Shown here: positions 25,197 to 33,583 of the stretch, piece by piece
How the letters are laid out: every line of letters begins with the position of its first letter
Numbering within the stretch: the first letter of the stretch is position 1
DNA from: JALZAA01 sp035938395
GTDB lineage: Bacteria > Actinomycetota > Acidimicrobiia > IMCC26256 > JACDBD01
DNA length: 61,894 nt
NCBI GenBank assembly: GCA_035938395.1
Contig: DASZGY010000019.1
Coordinates: forward strand, 1-61,894
Direction of reading: 5' to 3'
Notes under the pieces: model-generated
The model's database searches: none
The model's input: the letters and a program-made list of their open reading frames with translations, nothing else
What the model was told of the DNA's origin: nothing
Program-made: the position numbers and the translations under genes

Positions 25197-27691
25197 CGCT
25201 CCGGCTGTCGGCGGCGGACCGCCCCCGTCCCGGCCCCGCGCCGGTCGCGCCCCATTCGGAGTTCGAAGCGGTCGCGACCGCGCGCCCGGTCCCCTGGTCG
25301 ACGGTCGAGCCGGGCAACGCGCCCGCGGGCAGCGGCCGCATCGAGGTGTCGCAGTCGGGCCGGTGGGAGCGGTGGGAAGACGTCGACGGTGACCCCTCGT
25401 TCCCGGAGGCGGGGGCACGCGCCGCGACGGGGCCACCCCACGACGTGGCGTGGCGCAAGGTTGTGGTCCCCGAGAACTACGGCTTCGACGAGGAGCTCTC
25501 GCGCCAGTTCGCGCCGGTCTGGTACCGGCGCACGTTCGCCGATCCCAGACACGGCGGGCTGCCCGAGTCGCCACCGCGTGTCCGACTCCGCTTCGCCGCC
25601 GTCGACTATCTCGCCGACGTATGGCTGAACGGCGATCACCTCGGTCATCACGAGGGCGCGTTCGCGCCGTTCGGGTTCGACGTGACCGACCAGCTGGCGA
25701 AGAACAACACCCTCCTGGTCGCGGTGCAGGACCCGCTCGAGCCGCTGGACCCGTCGGCGCTGTTCTTCGACCACCGCAAGCGCGTCATCAAGGGCACGCT
25801 GAAGTACCACGACAGCCGGCCCGGCGGCCTGCCGGGACGCATGGTCGGTCCGCTCGTCGAGGGCGGCGACCCGTGGGTGTGGACGCCCGAGTGGGGTCAG
25901 TCGATGACGACGGGGGGCATCGTCGGACCGGTCACGCTCGAGCGCACCGGCGACGCGTCGCTCGACGCGCTGTTCGTGACGCCGCTCGGCGAACGCACCG
26001 TGCAGGTCGCGGTAGTGGCGACGAACCACGCGGACGACGACGTCGTAACGCGCGTCGATGTCGAGCTGGCCGGCGAGCGGGCGCAGCTCGACGTGACCCT
26101 GCCTCCAGGGCCGGGGCGTGTCGACGTGGTGATCGAGCTCGACGGCGTGGACCTCGCGCCGTGGGAGCCGGCGGGCGAAGAATCCGGAGATCCGGCCGTG
26201 CACGAGCTCCGGGCCGCGCTGGCGACGCCGGACGGGCACGCCCTCGACCGGCGCCGGACGCGCTTCGGCCTGCGCGCCGCCCGCATCGTGACCGACGACG
26301 CCGGGCATGCTCGACATCTCGAGGTGAACGGCCGGCCGGTGTTCGTGAAGGCCGTGAACTACATCCCGTGGCAGCACTTCGCCGAGGTCGGCCGCAGCTT
26401 CTACGACCGCGACATGCGCATGCTGCTCGACGCGCACTGCAACTCGGTCGGCGTTCACGCGCACGTCCAGTCGCCGCACTGCTACGACGCCGCCGACGAC
26501 GCCGGCGTGCTCGTGTTCCAGGACTTCGCGCTGCAGTGGTCCTACGACTCGGGCACCAAGACCAACCCGGGGTTCGTCGACACCGCCCGCCGTCAGATCG
26601 CGGAGATGGCGTACCTGCTGCACAACCACCCGAGCGTCGTCTACTACGCGTGCCACAACGAGCCCGCCCGGATGTTCGACCCGCGCCGGGCCGACGACGG
26701 GCCCGAGACCGACCGGGGTGAGACGCACCTCGACGCCGAGCTCGACGCGACGCTGCAGGCCGTCGACACCGGCCGGCACGTGCACCGGGCGTCGGGCATC
26801 GGCGACGACGTCCACAACTACGCGGGATCGCTCACCGGCGGGAGCCTCTACCGGGTGCGCGAGCGGCCGGCGTGGTTCGTCTCCGAGTACGGCTTCTGGA
26901 CGGTCGGGCCGCAGGCCGGCAAGTTCGGCGATCGCGGATGGCCGCCCGATCCGGAGCAGATGCGCGAGTGGGTCAGCCGCCTGTCGTTCATCGGCTCGAC
27001 GTGCGCGTTCGCGGGACTGCCGTCACGGTACGGGTCGCGGGACGAGTGGGCCGACGCGACGCAGGAGTACGGCGCGGCCCTGGCGAAGTACCAGACCGAG
27101 TGGTTCCGGGCCCACCGCCGCGATCCGTTCATGGGCTACCGGTGGCACTTCTGGGCCGACTGGTGGGGTTACGCCGGCGGCGGCCTCGTCGACGTGGAGC
27201 GCGCCCCGAAGGCGACGTACGCAGCGTTCCGGGACGCGAGCCGGCCGCGACTGCTCGTCGGACTGCACGACGCCTCGGTCGTCGCGGCGGGAGTGCGCGT
27301 CGTGCCCATCGTGGCACTGAACGACCGGCTCAAGGGATGGCGGGGCACGGCCTCGTGGGAAGTGGTCGAGGCGACGTCAGCCGTGTTCGCGCCCGACTTC
27401 GACGGGGCCCGCATCGGCCTCCCCATGCCTCCCGACGCCGACGCCCGCGTCGCCGTGCCGCGATCACGCGGCGCTTCGATCTCGCGCGGCGACCTGCACT
27501 TCGACGCCGCCGCGTCCTCCGCCACCCCGGCCGGCGAAGTGACCGTGACGCTCGAGCCGGGCGAGTCGCGCACGATGCTCCTGCGGTGGGACGACCCGGA
27601 CGTCGACGCCGCGAGCGCTCAGGAGAACTTCGTGCACTTCCACTGCCCGGCTCCCGGCGAGGAGCACGGTCCGGGTCTCACTGCCGTCTGA
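25193..27691 (+). CDS. Glycoside hydrolase family 2 protein (beta-galactosidase-like)
   Basis: An 832-residue GH2 enzyme with the usual order: N-terminal jelly-roll sugar-binding domain (about 95-230, including VDYLADVWLNGDHLGHHEGAFAPF), immunoglobulin-like domain, TIM-barrel catalytic domain and a C-terminal beta domain. The likely acid/base is Glu490 in CHNEP, and the nucleophile Glu565 in VSEYGFW. There is no signal peptide, so it is probably intracellular and acts on imported oligosaccharides or glycosides. Because it overlaps galK by 4 bp, a galactoside substrate is likely, but GH2 also holds mannosidases and glucuronidases. Its 3' end overlaps the convergent BtuF-like gene by 14 bp. Confidence 0.85.
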   Translation: MTLRLSAADRPRPGPAPVAPHSEFEAVATARPVPWSTVEPGNAPAGSGRIEVSQSGRWERWEDVDGDPSFPEAGARAATGPPHDVAWRKVVVPENYGFDEELSRQFAPVWYRRTFADPRHGGLPESPPRVRLRFAAVDYLADVWLNGDHLGHHEGAFAPFGFDVTDQLAKNNTLLVAVQDPLEPLDPSALFFDHRKRVIKGTLKYHDSRPGGLPGRMVGPLVEGGDPWVWTPEWGQSMTTGGIVGPVTLERTGDASLDALFVTPLGERTVQVAVVATNHADDDVVTRVDVELAGERAQLDVTLPPGPGRVDVVIELDGVDLAPWEPAGEESGDPAVHELRAALATPDGHALDRRRTRFGLRAARIVTDDAGHARHLEVNGRPVFVKAVNYIPWQHFAEVGRSFYDRDMRMLLDAHCNSVGVHAHVQSPHCYDAADDAGVLVFQDFALQWSYDSGTKTNPGFVDTARRQIAEMAYLLHNHPSVVYYACHNEPARMFDPRRADDGPETDRGETHLDAELDATLQAVDTGRHVHRASGIGDDVHNYAGSLTGGSLYRVRERPAWFVSEYGFWTVGPQAGKFGDRGWPPDPEQMREWVSRLSFIGSTCAFAGLPSRYGSRDEWADATQEYGAALAKYQTEWFRAHRRDPFMGYRWHFWADWWGYAGGGLVDVERAPKATYAAFRDASRPRLLVGLHDASVVAAGVRVVPIVALNDRLKGWRGTASWEVVEATSAVFAPDFDGARIGLPMPPDADARVAVPRSRGASISRGDLHFDAAASSATPAGEVTVTLEPGESRTMLLRWDDPDVDAASAQENFVHFHCPAPGEEHGPGLTAV

Positions 27692-28397
27692 GCGAGTCCC
27701 GCAGTCTCGACGCCGCCGCCGGCGTGCGGACACCCCACCAGAACAGGTCGCGCCCGCCCACGAGGCGGACGTCGGTATCGGCGACGGCGGCGGAGACCTC
27801 CTGGACGTGCCGGTCGCGGAACGCGTACGGCTCGTCGGGGAGGAGGACGAGGTCGGGCCGGCGCTCCGCGATCTCCTCGAGCGCCACCCTCGGATAGCGC
27901 GCGTTCGAGTCGGCGAAGACGTTGTCGACGCCGAGCAGCTCCAGGAGCGACGAGCCGTACGTGTCCGCGTTCGTCGTCATCCACGGCCGTCGCCAGATGA
28001 GGACGGCGGACCGGCGTCGCTCGCTCGGCGCGGCGGCGCGCTGGTCGTCCAGCCATCGGTCCCATTGCGGCGACCGCAGCGACGCGGGCACGTCGGCACC
28101 GATCGCGTCACCCAACGCGACGACCGCGGGACCGACGTCGGCGACCGAGCGGGGCGACATCGAATGCACGCGCAGCCCGGCGGCGACGAGCGCGTCGGCA
28201 TCCTCGACGCGGTTCTCCTCGTCGTTCACGATCACGATCTCGGGCGCGAGGGCGACAATCGCCTCGACGTCCGGGTTCTTCGTCCCGCCGACGGTTGGCA
28301 AGTCGGGTTGCTCGCAGAACCGGGTGCACGCCACCGGATCCACGCCGATGGCGCGCAGCGTCTCGGTTGCGGACGGGACGAGCGAGACGACGCGCAG
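27678..28397 (-). CDS. Cobalamin/metal-chelate-binding protein (BtuF-like), no signal peptide
   Basis: About 239 residues of the helical-backbone metal-receptor fold: RVVSLVPSATETLRAIGVDPV at the N-terminus, NPDVEAIVALAPEIVIVNDEENR, and VFADSNARYPRVALEEIAERRPDLVLLPDEPY, the typical two-lobed BtuF/FepB pattern. Unlike transporter proteins it has no signal peptide or lipobox, so it would stay in the cytoplasm, and no ABC permease or ATPase gene is nearby. The frame contains no ATG, GTG or TTG before the conserved start, so I infer a CTG start at 28397, placing it 8 bases after the upstream gene's stop. Confidence 0.78.
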   Translation of the reverse strand: MRVVSLVPSATETLRAIGVDPVACTRFCEQPDLPTVGGTKNPDVEAIVALAPEIVIVNDEENRVEDADALVAAGLRVHSMSPRSVADVGPAVVALGDAIGADVPASLRSPQWDRWLDDQRAAAPSERRRSAVLIWRRPWMTTNADTYGSSLLELLGVDNVFADSNARYPRVALEEIAERRPDLVLLPDEPYAFRDRHVQEVSAAVADTDVRLVGGRDLFWWGVRTPAAASRLRDSLRRQ

Positions 28398-28405
28398 AGC
28401 CGTGG

Positions 28406-29038
28406 CTACATCCGCTCGAGGAGCGCGGCCTTCTTGGTCTCGAACTCCTCGGCGGTGATGTGCCCCTTGTCGCGCAGGGCGGCGAGCTGCTCGATCTGGT
28501 CGGGGATGTTGGCGGCACCACCGGCGGTTGCCGGCGGGGCCGACCAGCTCGCGGTCTCCTTCGCGTTGATCTCCATCTGGCGGTAGATCTCCTGCTGCAC
28601 CGCGTCGGGGTGGCGGACGTCCTCGAAGTGTGACTGGCCCTCTCGGCCCGCCGACTCGATGTCGAGGTCGCCGGCGCCGATCAGTCGCTCGAAGATCCGC
28701 TGGTCGAAGTTGATGTTGTTGATCCGCTCGAGCGGGATCTCGACCCCGTGCTTCGAGAGCATGCCGGTGCGGAAGATCACGCGGTCGTCGGTCACCACGA
28801 AATGCGTGTACTGCCACTGGAAGTACTTGATGGCGAGCCACCCCGCCCAGATGACCGCGAGGATCGCCCATGCCCACCCGGCGACCGTCTGCACGCTGCC
28901 CGAGAGCATGAGCACGCCGATGAGCGCGAGGAAAAGCGGGATCCCGGTGAGGATGTGCTTCGAGAAGTACCACCAGTGCGGATGGAGATCGAGCGCGACC
29001 GTCTCGCCCTCGTTGAGCAGATGCCGCGGGTAAGGCAT
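28406..29038 (-). CDS. PH-domain membrane protein with C-terminal SHOCT segment
   Basis: A 210-residue protein: a short N-terminus (HLLNEGETVALDLHPHWWYF), two transmembrane helices (about 28-72), a bacterial PH-like domain of the YdbS type (FVVTDDRVIFRTGMLSKHGVEIPLERINNINFDQ), then a Pro/Ala linker and a C-terminal SHOCT motif (DQIEQLAALRDKGHITAEEFETKKAALLERM). The domain pair is common in actinobacteria; its biochemical role is not known. It lies 9 bp downstream of the lactone oxidase gene and probably shares its transcript. Confidence 0.85.
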   Translation of the reverse strand: MPYPRHLLNEGETVALDLHPHWWYFSKHILTGIPLFLALIGVLMLSGSVQTVAGWAWAILAVIWAGWLAIKYFQWQYTHFVVTDDRVIFRTGMLSKHGVEIPLERINNINFDQRIFERLIGAGDLDIESAGREGQSHFEDVRHPDAVQQEIYRQMEINAKETASWSAPPATAGGAANIPDQIEQLAALRDKGHITAEEFETKKAALLERM

Positions 29039-29047
29039 GGCCCGAGG

Positions 29048-30364
29048 TTACGGCGACGCGACCGGGCCGAGCACGCGATCCAGGTACGGGTTCCGGAACC
29101 GACCCTCGGGGTCGAGGCGGGCGCGGACGGCCTGGAAGCGCGTCCAGTCGTGATACCTCGGTGCGAGGGTCTCGGCTGTCTGGTAGTGCATCTTCCCCCA
29201 GTGGGGTCGGCCGCCGACGTCGTCCATGATCGCCTCGACGCCCCGGAAGTACTGATCGAACGGCGTTCCCGCCGACAGGTGCACCGCGAGATAGCCCGTC
29301 TCGCGCCCGCTCGCCGTGCTCAGTGGGATGTCGTCGGCCGCCGCGACTCGTAGCTCGATCGGGAAGTTCACCGCCAAGCCCTCGCGCTCGATGAGATCGC
29401 GCACGCGGAGCAGCGTCTTGCCGAGCTCGGCGCGCGGGATGGCGTATTCCATCTCGACGAACCGCACGAGCCGCCGGCTGCACAGCACCCGATGGCTCAC
29501 GTCGACGACCTCGGTCTTGCCGATCCCGCCGGCGACGAGGTTCATGAGCTTCGGGACCGCATCGGGACGCCGGCGTCCGAGCGCGGCCGCGGCGCCGAAC
29601 GCGAAGTTGGCGAGCAGGATGTCGTCGCGCCACGCCTTCCACGACGACTTGGTGCGGAGTGGCTCGTCGGTCCGGTTGGCGACCTTGACGGTGGCGACGT
29701 CGGTGTGCGGGAACCAGTAACAGTCGATGTGCTCGTTGTGGTCGACGATGTCGTCGAGGTCGTCGATGAGCGACTCGAGGGGCCGGGGCTTCTCGATCGA
29801 GTGCAGACGGAACGACGGTTGGCACTGGAGCGTCACCTTCGTCACCACGCCGAGCGCGCCGAGGCCGACGCGTGCGCTCGCGAACACCTCGGGCTCTTCG
29901 TCGCGCGAGCAGCGCAGCACCTCGCCGTCGGCCGTGACGAGCTCCAGCGCGGTCACGAAGGTGGCCAGGCCGCCGAAGCCCTTCCCGCCGCCGTGCGTGG
30001 CGGTCGCGATCGCGCCCGAGATCGACTGCCGGTCGATGTCGCCCAGGTTTGCCAGCGCCAGGTGGCGCGTCTCCAGCTCGTCGTTGAGCTGCCACAGCGG
30101 GATGCCGCCCTCGACGGTGACCGTGCGCGCGTCGCGGTCCATCGCGACGATCCGGTTGAGCCCGCCCAGGCGCAGCATCCGGCCGTCGGTGCAGGCGATA
30201 CCGGTGAACGAGTGACCGGCGCCCACGACCTTGACCGTCTGTCCCGCTCGCTTCGCCCGCTGCACCGCCTCGACGACCTCGAGCTCGCTCGTGGGCGTCT
30301 CGACGGCCGCGGGGCTGCACTGCTGGTTGCGACCCCAGTTGCGCCAGCGGGCCCCGTCGCGCAT
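29048..30364 (-). CDS. D-arabinono-1,4-lactone oxidase family FAD enzyme
   Basis: A 438-residue FAD-linked oxidase of the aldonolactone/alditol-oxidase family. The PP-loop VVGAGHSFTGIACTDG at about residues 46-61 contains the His that can covalently bind FAD, ISGAIATATHGGGKGFGGLATFV is the second FAD-binding block, and the C-terminal RPHWGK motif is the substrate-site signature. Likely substrates are sugar lactones or alditols, oxidised with oxygen. The enzyme looks cytosolic, with no signal peptide. It heads the minus-strand run that continues through the PH/SHOCT and BtuF-like genes. Confidence 0.87.
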   Translation of the reverse strand: MRDGARWRNWGRNQQCSPAAVETPTSELEVVEAVQRAKRAGQTVKVVGAGHSFTGIACTDGRMLRLGGLNRIVAMDRDARTVTVEGGIPLWQLNDELETRHLALANLGDIDRQSISGAIATATHGGGKGFGGLATFVTALELVTADGEVLRCSRDEEPEVFASARVGLGALGVVTKVTLQCQPSFRLHSIEKPRPLESLIDDLDDIVDHNEHIDCYWFPHTDVATVKVANRTDEPLRTKSSWKAWRDDILLANFAFGAAAALGRRRPDAVPKLMNLVAGGIGKTEVVDVSHRVLCSRRLVRFVEMEYAIPRAELGKTLLRVRDLIEREGLAVNFPIELRVAAADDIPLSTASGRETGYLAVHLSAGTPFDQYFRGVEAIMDDVGGRPHWGKMHYQTAETLAPRYHDWTRFQAVRARLDPEGRFRNPYLDRVLGPVASP

Positions 30365-30394
30365 CGGCCGAGAGCCTAGGTGGTCGGCGAAGCC

Positions 30395-30760
30395 CTAGCT
30401 CCAGCCCAGCTCGCGGAGGCGGGCATCGTCGATGCCGAAGTGGTGCCCGATCTCGTGGACCACGGTGACCCGGATCTGGTGGGCGAGGTGCGCTTCGTCT
30501 TGTGACCGCTCGCACAATGGTCCCCGGAAGATCGTGACGCGGTCCGGCATCACGCCCGCGTAGTTGAGCGGCGAGCGGTTGGTGAGCTGTACGCCTTCGT
30601 ACAGACCGAGGAGCGTGCCCGGCCGACCACCGAGCTGCTCGCGTGTCGGCCAGTCCTCGACGAGGACCACCACGTTGTCCATGTGCACGGCCAGGTCGGG
30701 GGGAATGGAGTCGAGCGCGTCGGCGACGAGCTCTTCGAACCGGGGGCGCGACACGTGCAT
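30395..30760 (-). CDS. Minimal zinc metallopeptidase (zincin_1 family)
   Basis: A 121-residue protein with the zinc motif HEIGHHFGID (His102, Glu103, His106) close to the C-terminus and the conserved block TIFRGPLCERS just before it. This is the compact actinobacterial metallopeptidase family; the natural substrate is unknown. The ATG at 30760 is chosen because the conserved N-terminus (RPRFEELVADALDSIP) starts there; a TACTTT element 6 bases upstream suggests a leaderless transcript. Confidence 0.85.
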   Translation of the reverse strand: MHVSRPRFEELVADALDSIPPDLAVHMDNVVVLVEDWPTREQLGGRPGTLLGLYEGVQLTNRSPLNYAGVMPDRVTIFRGPLCERSQDEAHLAHQIRVTVVHEIGHHFGIDDARLRELGWS

Positions 30761-30766
30761 CAAACG

Positions 30767-30772
30767 AAAGTA
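30767..30772 (-). promoter_or_regulatory. -10 element of a leaderless metallopeptidase transcript
   Basis: TACTTT on the minus strand ends 6 bases before the ATG at 30760, so initiation would fall on the start codon. No ribosome site or -35 box is seen. Confidence 0.4.
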
Positions 30773-30791
30773 CCCGAGGTCGCGAAGTCCC

Positions 30792-30820
30792 TTGACGGCG
30801 CGCGGTCGCGGTCGTATGTT
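30792..30820 (+). promoter_or_regulatory. Sigma-70-type promoter of the second candidate RNA
   Basis: TTGACG (30792-30797), a 17-base spacer and TATGTT (30815-30820) form the best promoter in the window. Transcription would start near 30827 and run rightward into a stretch without a reading frame. Confidence 0.65.
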
Positions 30821-30826
30821 CCGTGG

Positions 30827-31054
30827 CACCGGTGACAAGGGCACGGCACTGGTGATGTCTGCAAGGACAGCAGCCGGAATACGGGTCCGAGGAGTCGGTC
30901 GGCGACCGAACGTCGGAGCGATCCGGCGCCGGGGGCCGGGACAGAGCCGATGGGGACGCCCCGCCCGCCGGGGAGCCCCCGAAGCAATCGTCCGAACGGG
31001 AGGCCCCGAGGAGATCGGAGCTGCGACGCAGCGAAGACTACTCGGGGCCTTTTC
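30827..31054 (+). ncRNA. Candidate structured non-coding RNA between a peptidase and a helicase gene
   Basis: This 362-bp gap (30761-31122) has no credible gene. After a good promoter the sequence folds into a series of hairpins: an 8-bp CACCGGTG/CACTGGTG stem (30829-30854), TGTC/GACA (about 30856-30869), CGGTC/GACCG (30896-30908), several GGGG/CCCC helices that could compete with each other around 30952-30980, and a closing AGGCCCCGAG/CTCGGGGCCT stem followed by four T. The downstream helicase seems to have its own promoter at 31111, so I read this as a separate RNA of about 228 bases rather than a leader. No known family recognised. Confidence 0.5.
31001..31053 (+). terminator. Terminator-like hairpin of the second candidate RNA
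   Basis: A perfect 10-bp stem (31001-31010 with 31041-31050) encloses an internal GCTGC/GCAGC hairpin and is followed by TTT after the final T of the stem. The U tract is short, so termination may be partial. Confidence 0.5.
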
Positions 31055-31110
31055 CATTTCCGCGTGTGCGACTCGAGGGACGGTCCGCGGTTCCTGTCGT
31101 ACCCGATCGG

Positions 31111-31116
31111 TATGGT
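31111..31116 (+). promoter_or_regulatory. -10 element of a leaderless helicase transcript
   Basis: TATGGT ends 6 bases before the GTG at 31123, supporting both a leaderless mRNA and this choice of start over the in-frame GTG at 31066, which lies upstream of the element. Confidence 0.45.
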
Positions 31117-31122
31117 CCACGA

Positions 31123-33168
31123 GTGCGTCCTGACCAATTGCTCGAGGACCCGTTGCTCGAGGGCCTCGACGAGGCGCAGCGTGAGGCCGTCACCACGCGT
31201 GCCGTACCGCTCGCGATTCTCGCCGGCGCCGGCGCGGGCAAGACGCGCGTCCTGACCCGTCGCATCGCCTGGCAGGCCCGGCACGCGCACATCGACCCGG
31301 GGCACACGCTCGCCGTCACGTTCACGCGCAAGGCCGCCGGCGAGCTCGGCGATCGCCTCACCCGGCTCGGGGTCCGCCGCCAGGTCGCCGCGGGCACGTT
31401 CCACGCCATCGCGCTGGCCCAGCTTCGGCGGCGGTGCGAGGACCACGACCAGCCGATGCCGAAGCTGCTCGACCGGAAAGCGCGCCTCCTCGTGCCGATG
31501 CTGCCGGGGCGGGGCGGGGAGCGCGCGCTGCTCGCCGCCGAGGTCGCCACCGAGATCGAGTGGGCCAAGGCACGCCTCGTCCGCGCCGACGGCTACCAGG
31601 CTGCCGCGGAGGCGGCGCGGCGGGACCCGCCGCGACCCCCGGCCGAGATCGCCGTGTTCTTCGAGCGGTACGAACGCGAGCGCCGCCGGCGGGGGCTCGT
31701 CGATTTCGACGACCTCATCACGTGGTGCGCCCACGCGCTCGAGACCGACGCCGAGTTCCAGGCCGCGCAGCGATGGCGGTTCCAGCACGTCTTCGTCGAC
31801 GAGTTCCAGGACGCCAACCCCGCCCAGTTCCGCCTCGTCCGCGCCTGGCTCGGCGACCGCCCCGACCTGTGCGTCGTCGGTGACGGCGACCAGGCGATCT
31901 ATGGGTTCGCGGGCGCCGACGCGTCGTATCTCACCTCGTTCGGCGACCACTTCCCCGACGCGTCCGTCGTGCGGCTCGGCACGAACTACCGCTCCTCGCC
32001 GCAGGTGGTGTCGGCGGCGGCCGCGGTGCTGGAGACGAGCGGTGATCGAGCCGACGTCCGCAGCTCGCGACCCGAGGGCCCGCTCCCCGTCGTCCGTTCG
32101 TACCCCAGCGACGAAGCCGAAGCCGAGGGCGTCGCCCGTACGTTGCGGCGCGACCACGCGCCGGGGACCCCGTGGTCGTCGGCGGCGGTGCTGTACCGGA
32201 CGAACGCCCAGTCGGCGCTGTTCGAGGAGGCACTCCGGCGCGAAGGCGTCCCGTTCCGCGTTCGGGGCGGCGGACGGTTCCTCGACCGACCGGAGGTCCA
32301 GGTCGCGCTGGAGACGCTGCGCGAGCGGACCCGCGAACAGCCCGGCGTCCCGTTCGCGGGACATCTGGAAGCCCTCACCGAGAGCACCGCCGACGCGTCC
32401 GAGGAACGACGCGAGCACGTCGAGGCGATCGGCCGCCTCGGCCGCGACTACCTCGTCGCCGACGGCGGCATCGGCTCACTCGCCGGGTTCCTCGAGTTCC
32501 TGCAGACCGCGTTGCGGGCCGGCGACGACACCGGCGCCACGAGCGCCGATGCAGTGGAGCTGCTCAGCTTCCATCGCGCCAAGGGGCTCGAGTTCGACAC
32601 CGTGTTCGTCGCCGGCTTGGAGACGGGGCTCGTGCCGATCGTGCACGCCGAGACGCCGCAGGAGAAGGCCGAGGAGCTGCGCCTCCTGTACGTGGCGTTG
32701 TCGCGCGCCGAGCGCTCGCTGCACGTGAGCTGGGCCCAGAAGCGCACCGTTGGGATGCGTACGTACCGCCGTACGCCCAGCCCGTGGCTGGCTCCGATCG
32801 AGGCGACGGTGTCGGCGGCGCGCACGCCGGAACGCGGCAGCGGCGCGCGCGACCGGCAGGGTCACGGGCTCGCCGCCGCCCGTGAGCAGGTCGCCGGGGC
32901 GCGACGCCAGTCCGGAGCCGACCGCGAGCGCCCGCTCGACGCCGAGGCAACCGAGCTCCTGGGCGCGCTGCTCGAATGGCGTCGAAACCTCGCGCGCGCG
33001 TCGGGCGTGCCGGCGTACGTGATCTTCCACGACACGACCCTCGAGGCCGTCGCCCGCGACCGGCCGCAGTCCCGGGGCGACCTGCTGACGATCCCGGGCA
33101 TCGGGCCGGTCAAGCTCCAGCGGCACGGCCAGGCTCTGCTCGAGATGGTCGGCCGCCACGCCGGCTGA
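31123..33168 (+). CDS. UvrD/PcrA-type helicase with C-terminal HRDC domain (UvrD2-like)
   Basis: A 681-residue SF1A DNA helicase. Walker A is GAGAGKT at residues 35-41, motif II is VDEFQDANPAQ, then GDGDQAIYGFAGAD (motif III), NYRSS (motif IV), FHRAKGLEFDTVFV (motif V) and YVALSRAER (motif VI). The last 80 residues form an HRDC domain ending GIGPVKLQRHGQALLEMV, as in mycobacterial UvrD2. The zinc-type tetracysteine segment known between motor and HRDC in mycobacterial UvrD2 is absent: the linker (about 570-610) has no cysteine. I chose the GTG at 31123 because of the -10 element just upstream. Confidence 0.9.
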   Translation: MRPDQLLEDPLLEGLDEAQREAVTTRAVPLAILAGAGAGKTRVLTRRIAWQARHAHIDPGHTLAVTFTRKAAGELGDRLTRLGVRRQVAAGTFHAIALAQLRRRCEDHDQPMPKLLDRKARLLVPMLPGRGGERALLAAEVATEIEWAKARLVRADGYQAAAEAARRDPPRPPAEIAVFFERYERERRRRGLVDFDDLITWCAHALETDAEFQAAQRWRFQHVFVDEFQDANPAQFRLVRAWLGDRPDLCVVGDGDQAIYGFAGADASYLTSFGDHFPDASVVRLGTNYRSSPQVVSAAAAVLETSGDRADVRSSRPEGPLPVVRSYPSDEAEAEGVARTLRRDHAPGTPWSSAAVLYRTNAQSALFEEALRREGVPFRVRGGGRFLDRPEVQVALETLRERTREQPGVPFAGHLEALTESTADASEERREHVEAIGRLGRDYLVADGGIGSLAGFLEFLQTALRAGDDTGATSADAVELLSFHRAKGLEFDTVFVAGLETGLVPIVHAETPQEKAEELRLLYVALSRAERSLHVSWAQKRTVGMRTYRRTPSPWLAPIEATVSAARTPERGSGARDRQGHGLAAAREQVAGARRQSGADRERPLDAEATELLGALLEWRRNLARASGVPAYVIFHDTTLEAVARDRPQSRGDLLTIPGIGPVKLQRHGQALLEMVGRHAG

Positions 33169-33235
33169 CTCCCCGTTGACGGGGCCGGCAGCCTCGGCCA
33201 CGATGCGGGCACGGCAGCGGCAACGGAGTGACGCG

Positions 33236-33553
33236 ATGGCTTGGTCGAGCTTTCCGGTCTTCCCCTCCGACGACGGCTGGCCGTACCCCGATCTCCCCGC
33301 CGGGTTCGACGATCCCGCCACGGACGACGAAGTCGACCTCGACGCCCTGGAGCTCCGGGCCGACCCGCACGCGTTCGAGTGCCTCGACCCCACCGAGTAC
33401 GAGCTCGTGGCCCGCCGGTTCGGGTTCAACGGCGCCGCCACGTCGATGAAGGACCTCGCCCACGAGCGCGGCTGGTCACACACCCAGACTCGCGCCGTGC
33501 TGGGCGGCGCCATCGACAAGCTCCGCACCCGGCTCACCACCGACCCGCTCTGA
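33236..33553 (+). CDS. Small protein with sigma-region-4-like helix-turn-helix
   Basis: A 105-residue protein. The N-terminal half is acidic and Pro-rich (FPSDDGWPYPDLPAGFDDPATDDEVD), the C-terminal half (about 49-100) reads LDPTEYELVARRFGF, then SMKDLAHERGWSHTQTRAVLGGAIDKLRTRL, the pattern of a sigma-factor region 4 or a related helix-turn-helix. There is no region 2, so it cannot be a complete sigma factor. It starts at an ATG with a GGAG site, 67 bp after the helicase gene, possibly in the same transcript. It could be a small DNA-binding regulator or RNA-polymerase-interacting protein; function unknown. Confidence 0.65.
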   Translation: MAWSSFPVFPSDDGWPYPDLPAGFDDPATDDEVDLDALELRADPHAFECLDPTEYELVARRFGFNGAATSMKDLAHERGWSHTQTRAVLGGAIDKLRTRLTTDPL

Positions 33554-33583
33554 ATCACGCGCGCTCCGTACGTCGCAGCGCGC

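Noticed and set aside
31066..31122. Longer N-terminus of the helicase from an upstream GTG
   Set aside because: These 19 codons have no homology and contain the -10 element of the likely leaderless transcript.
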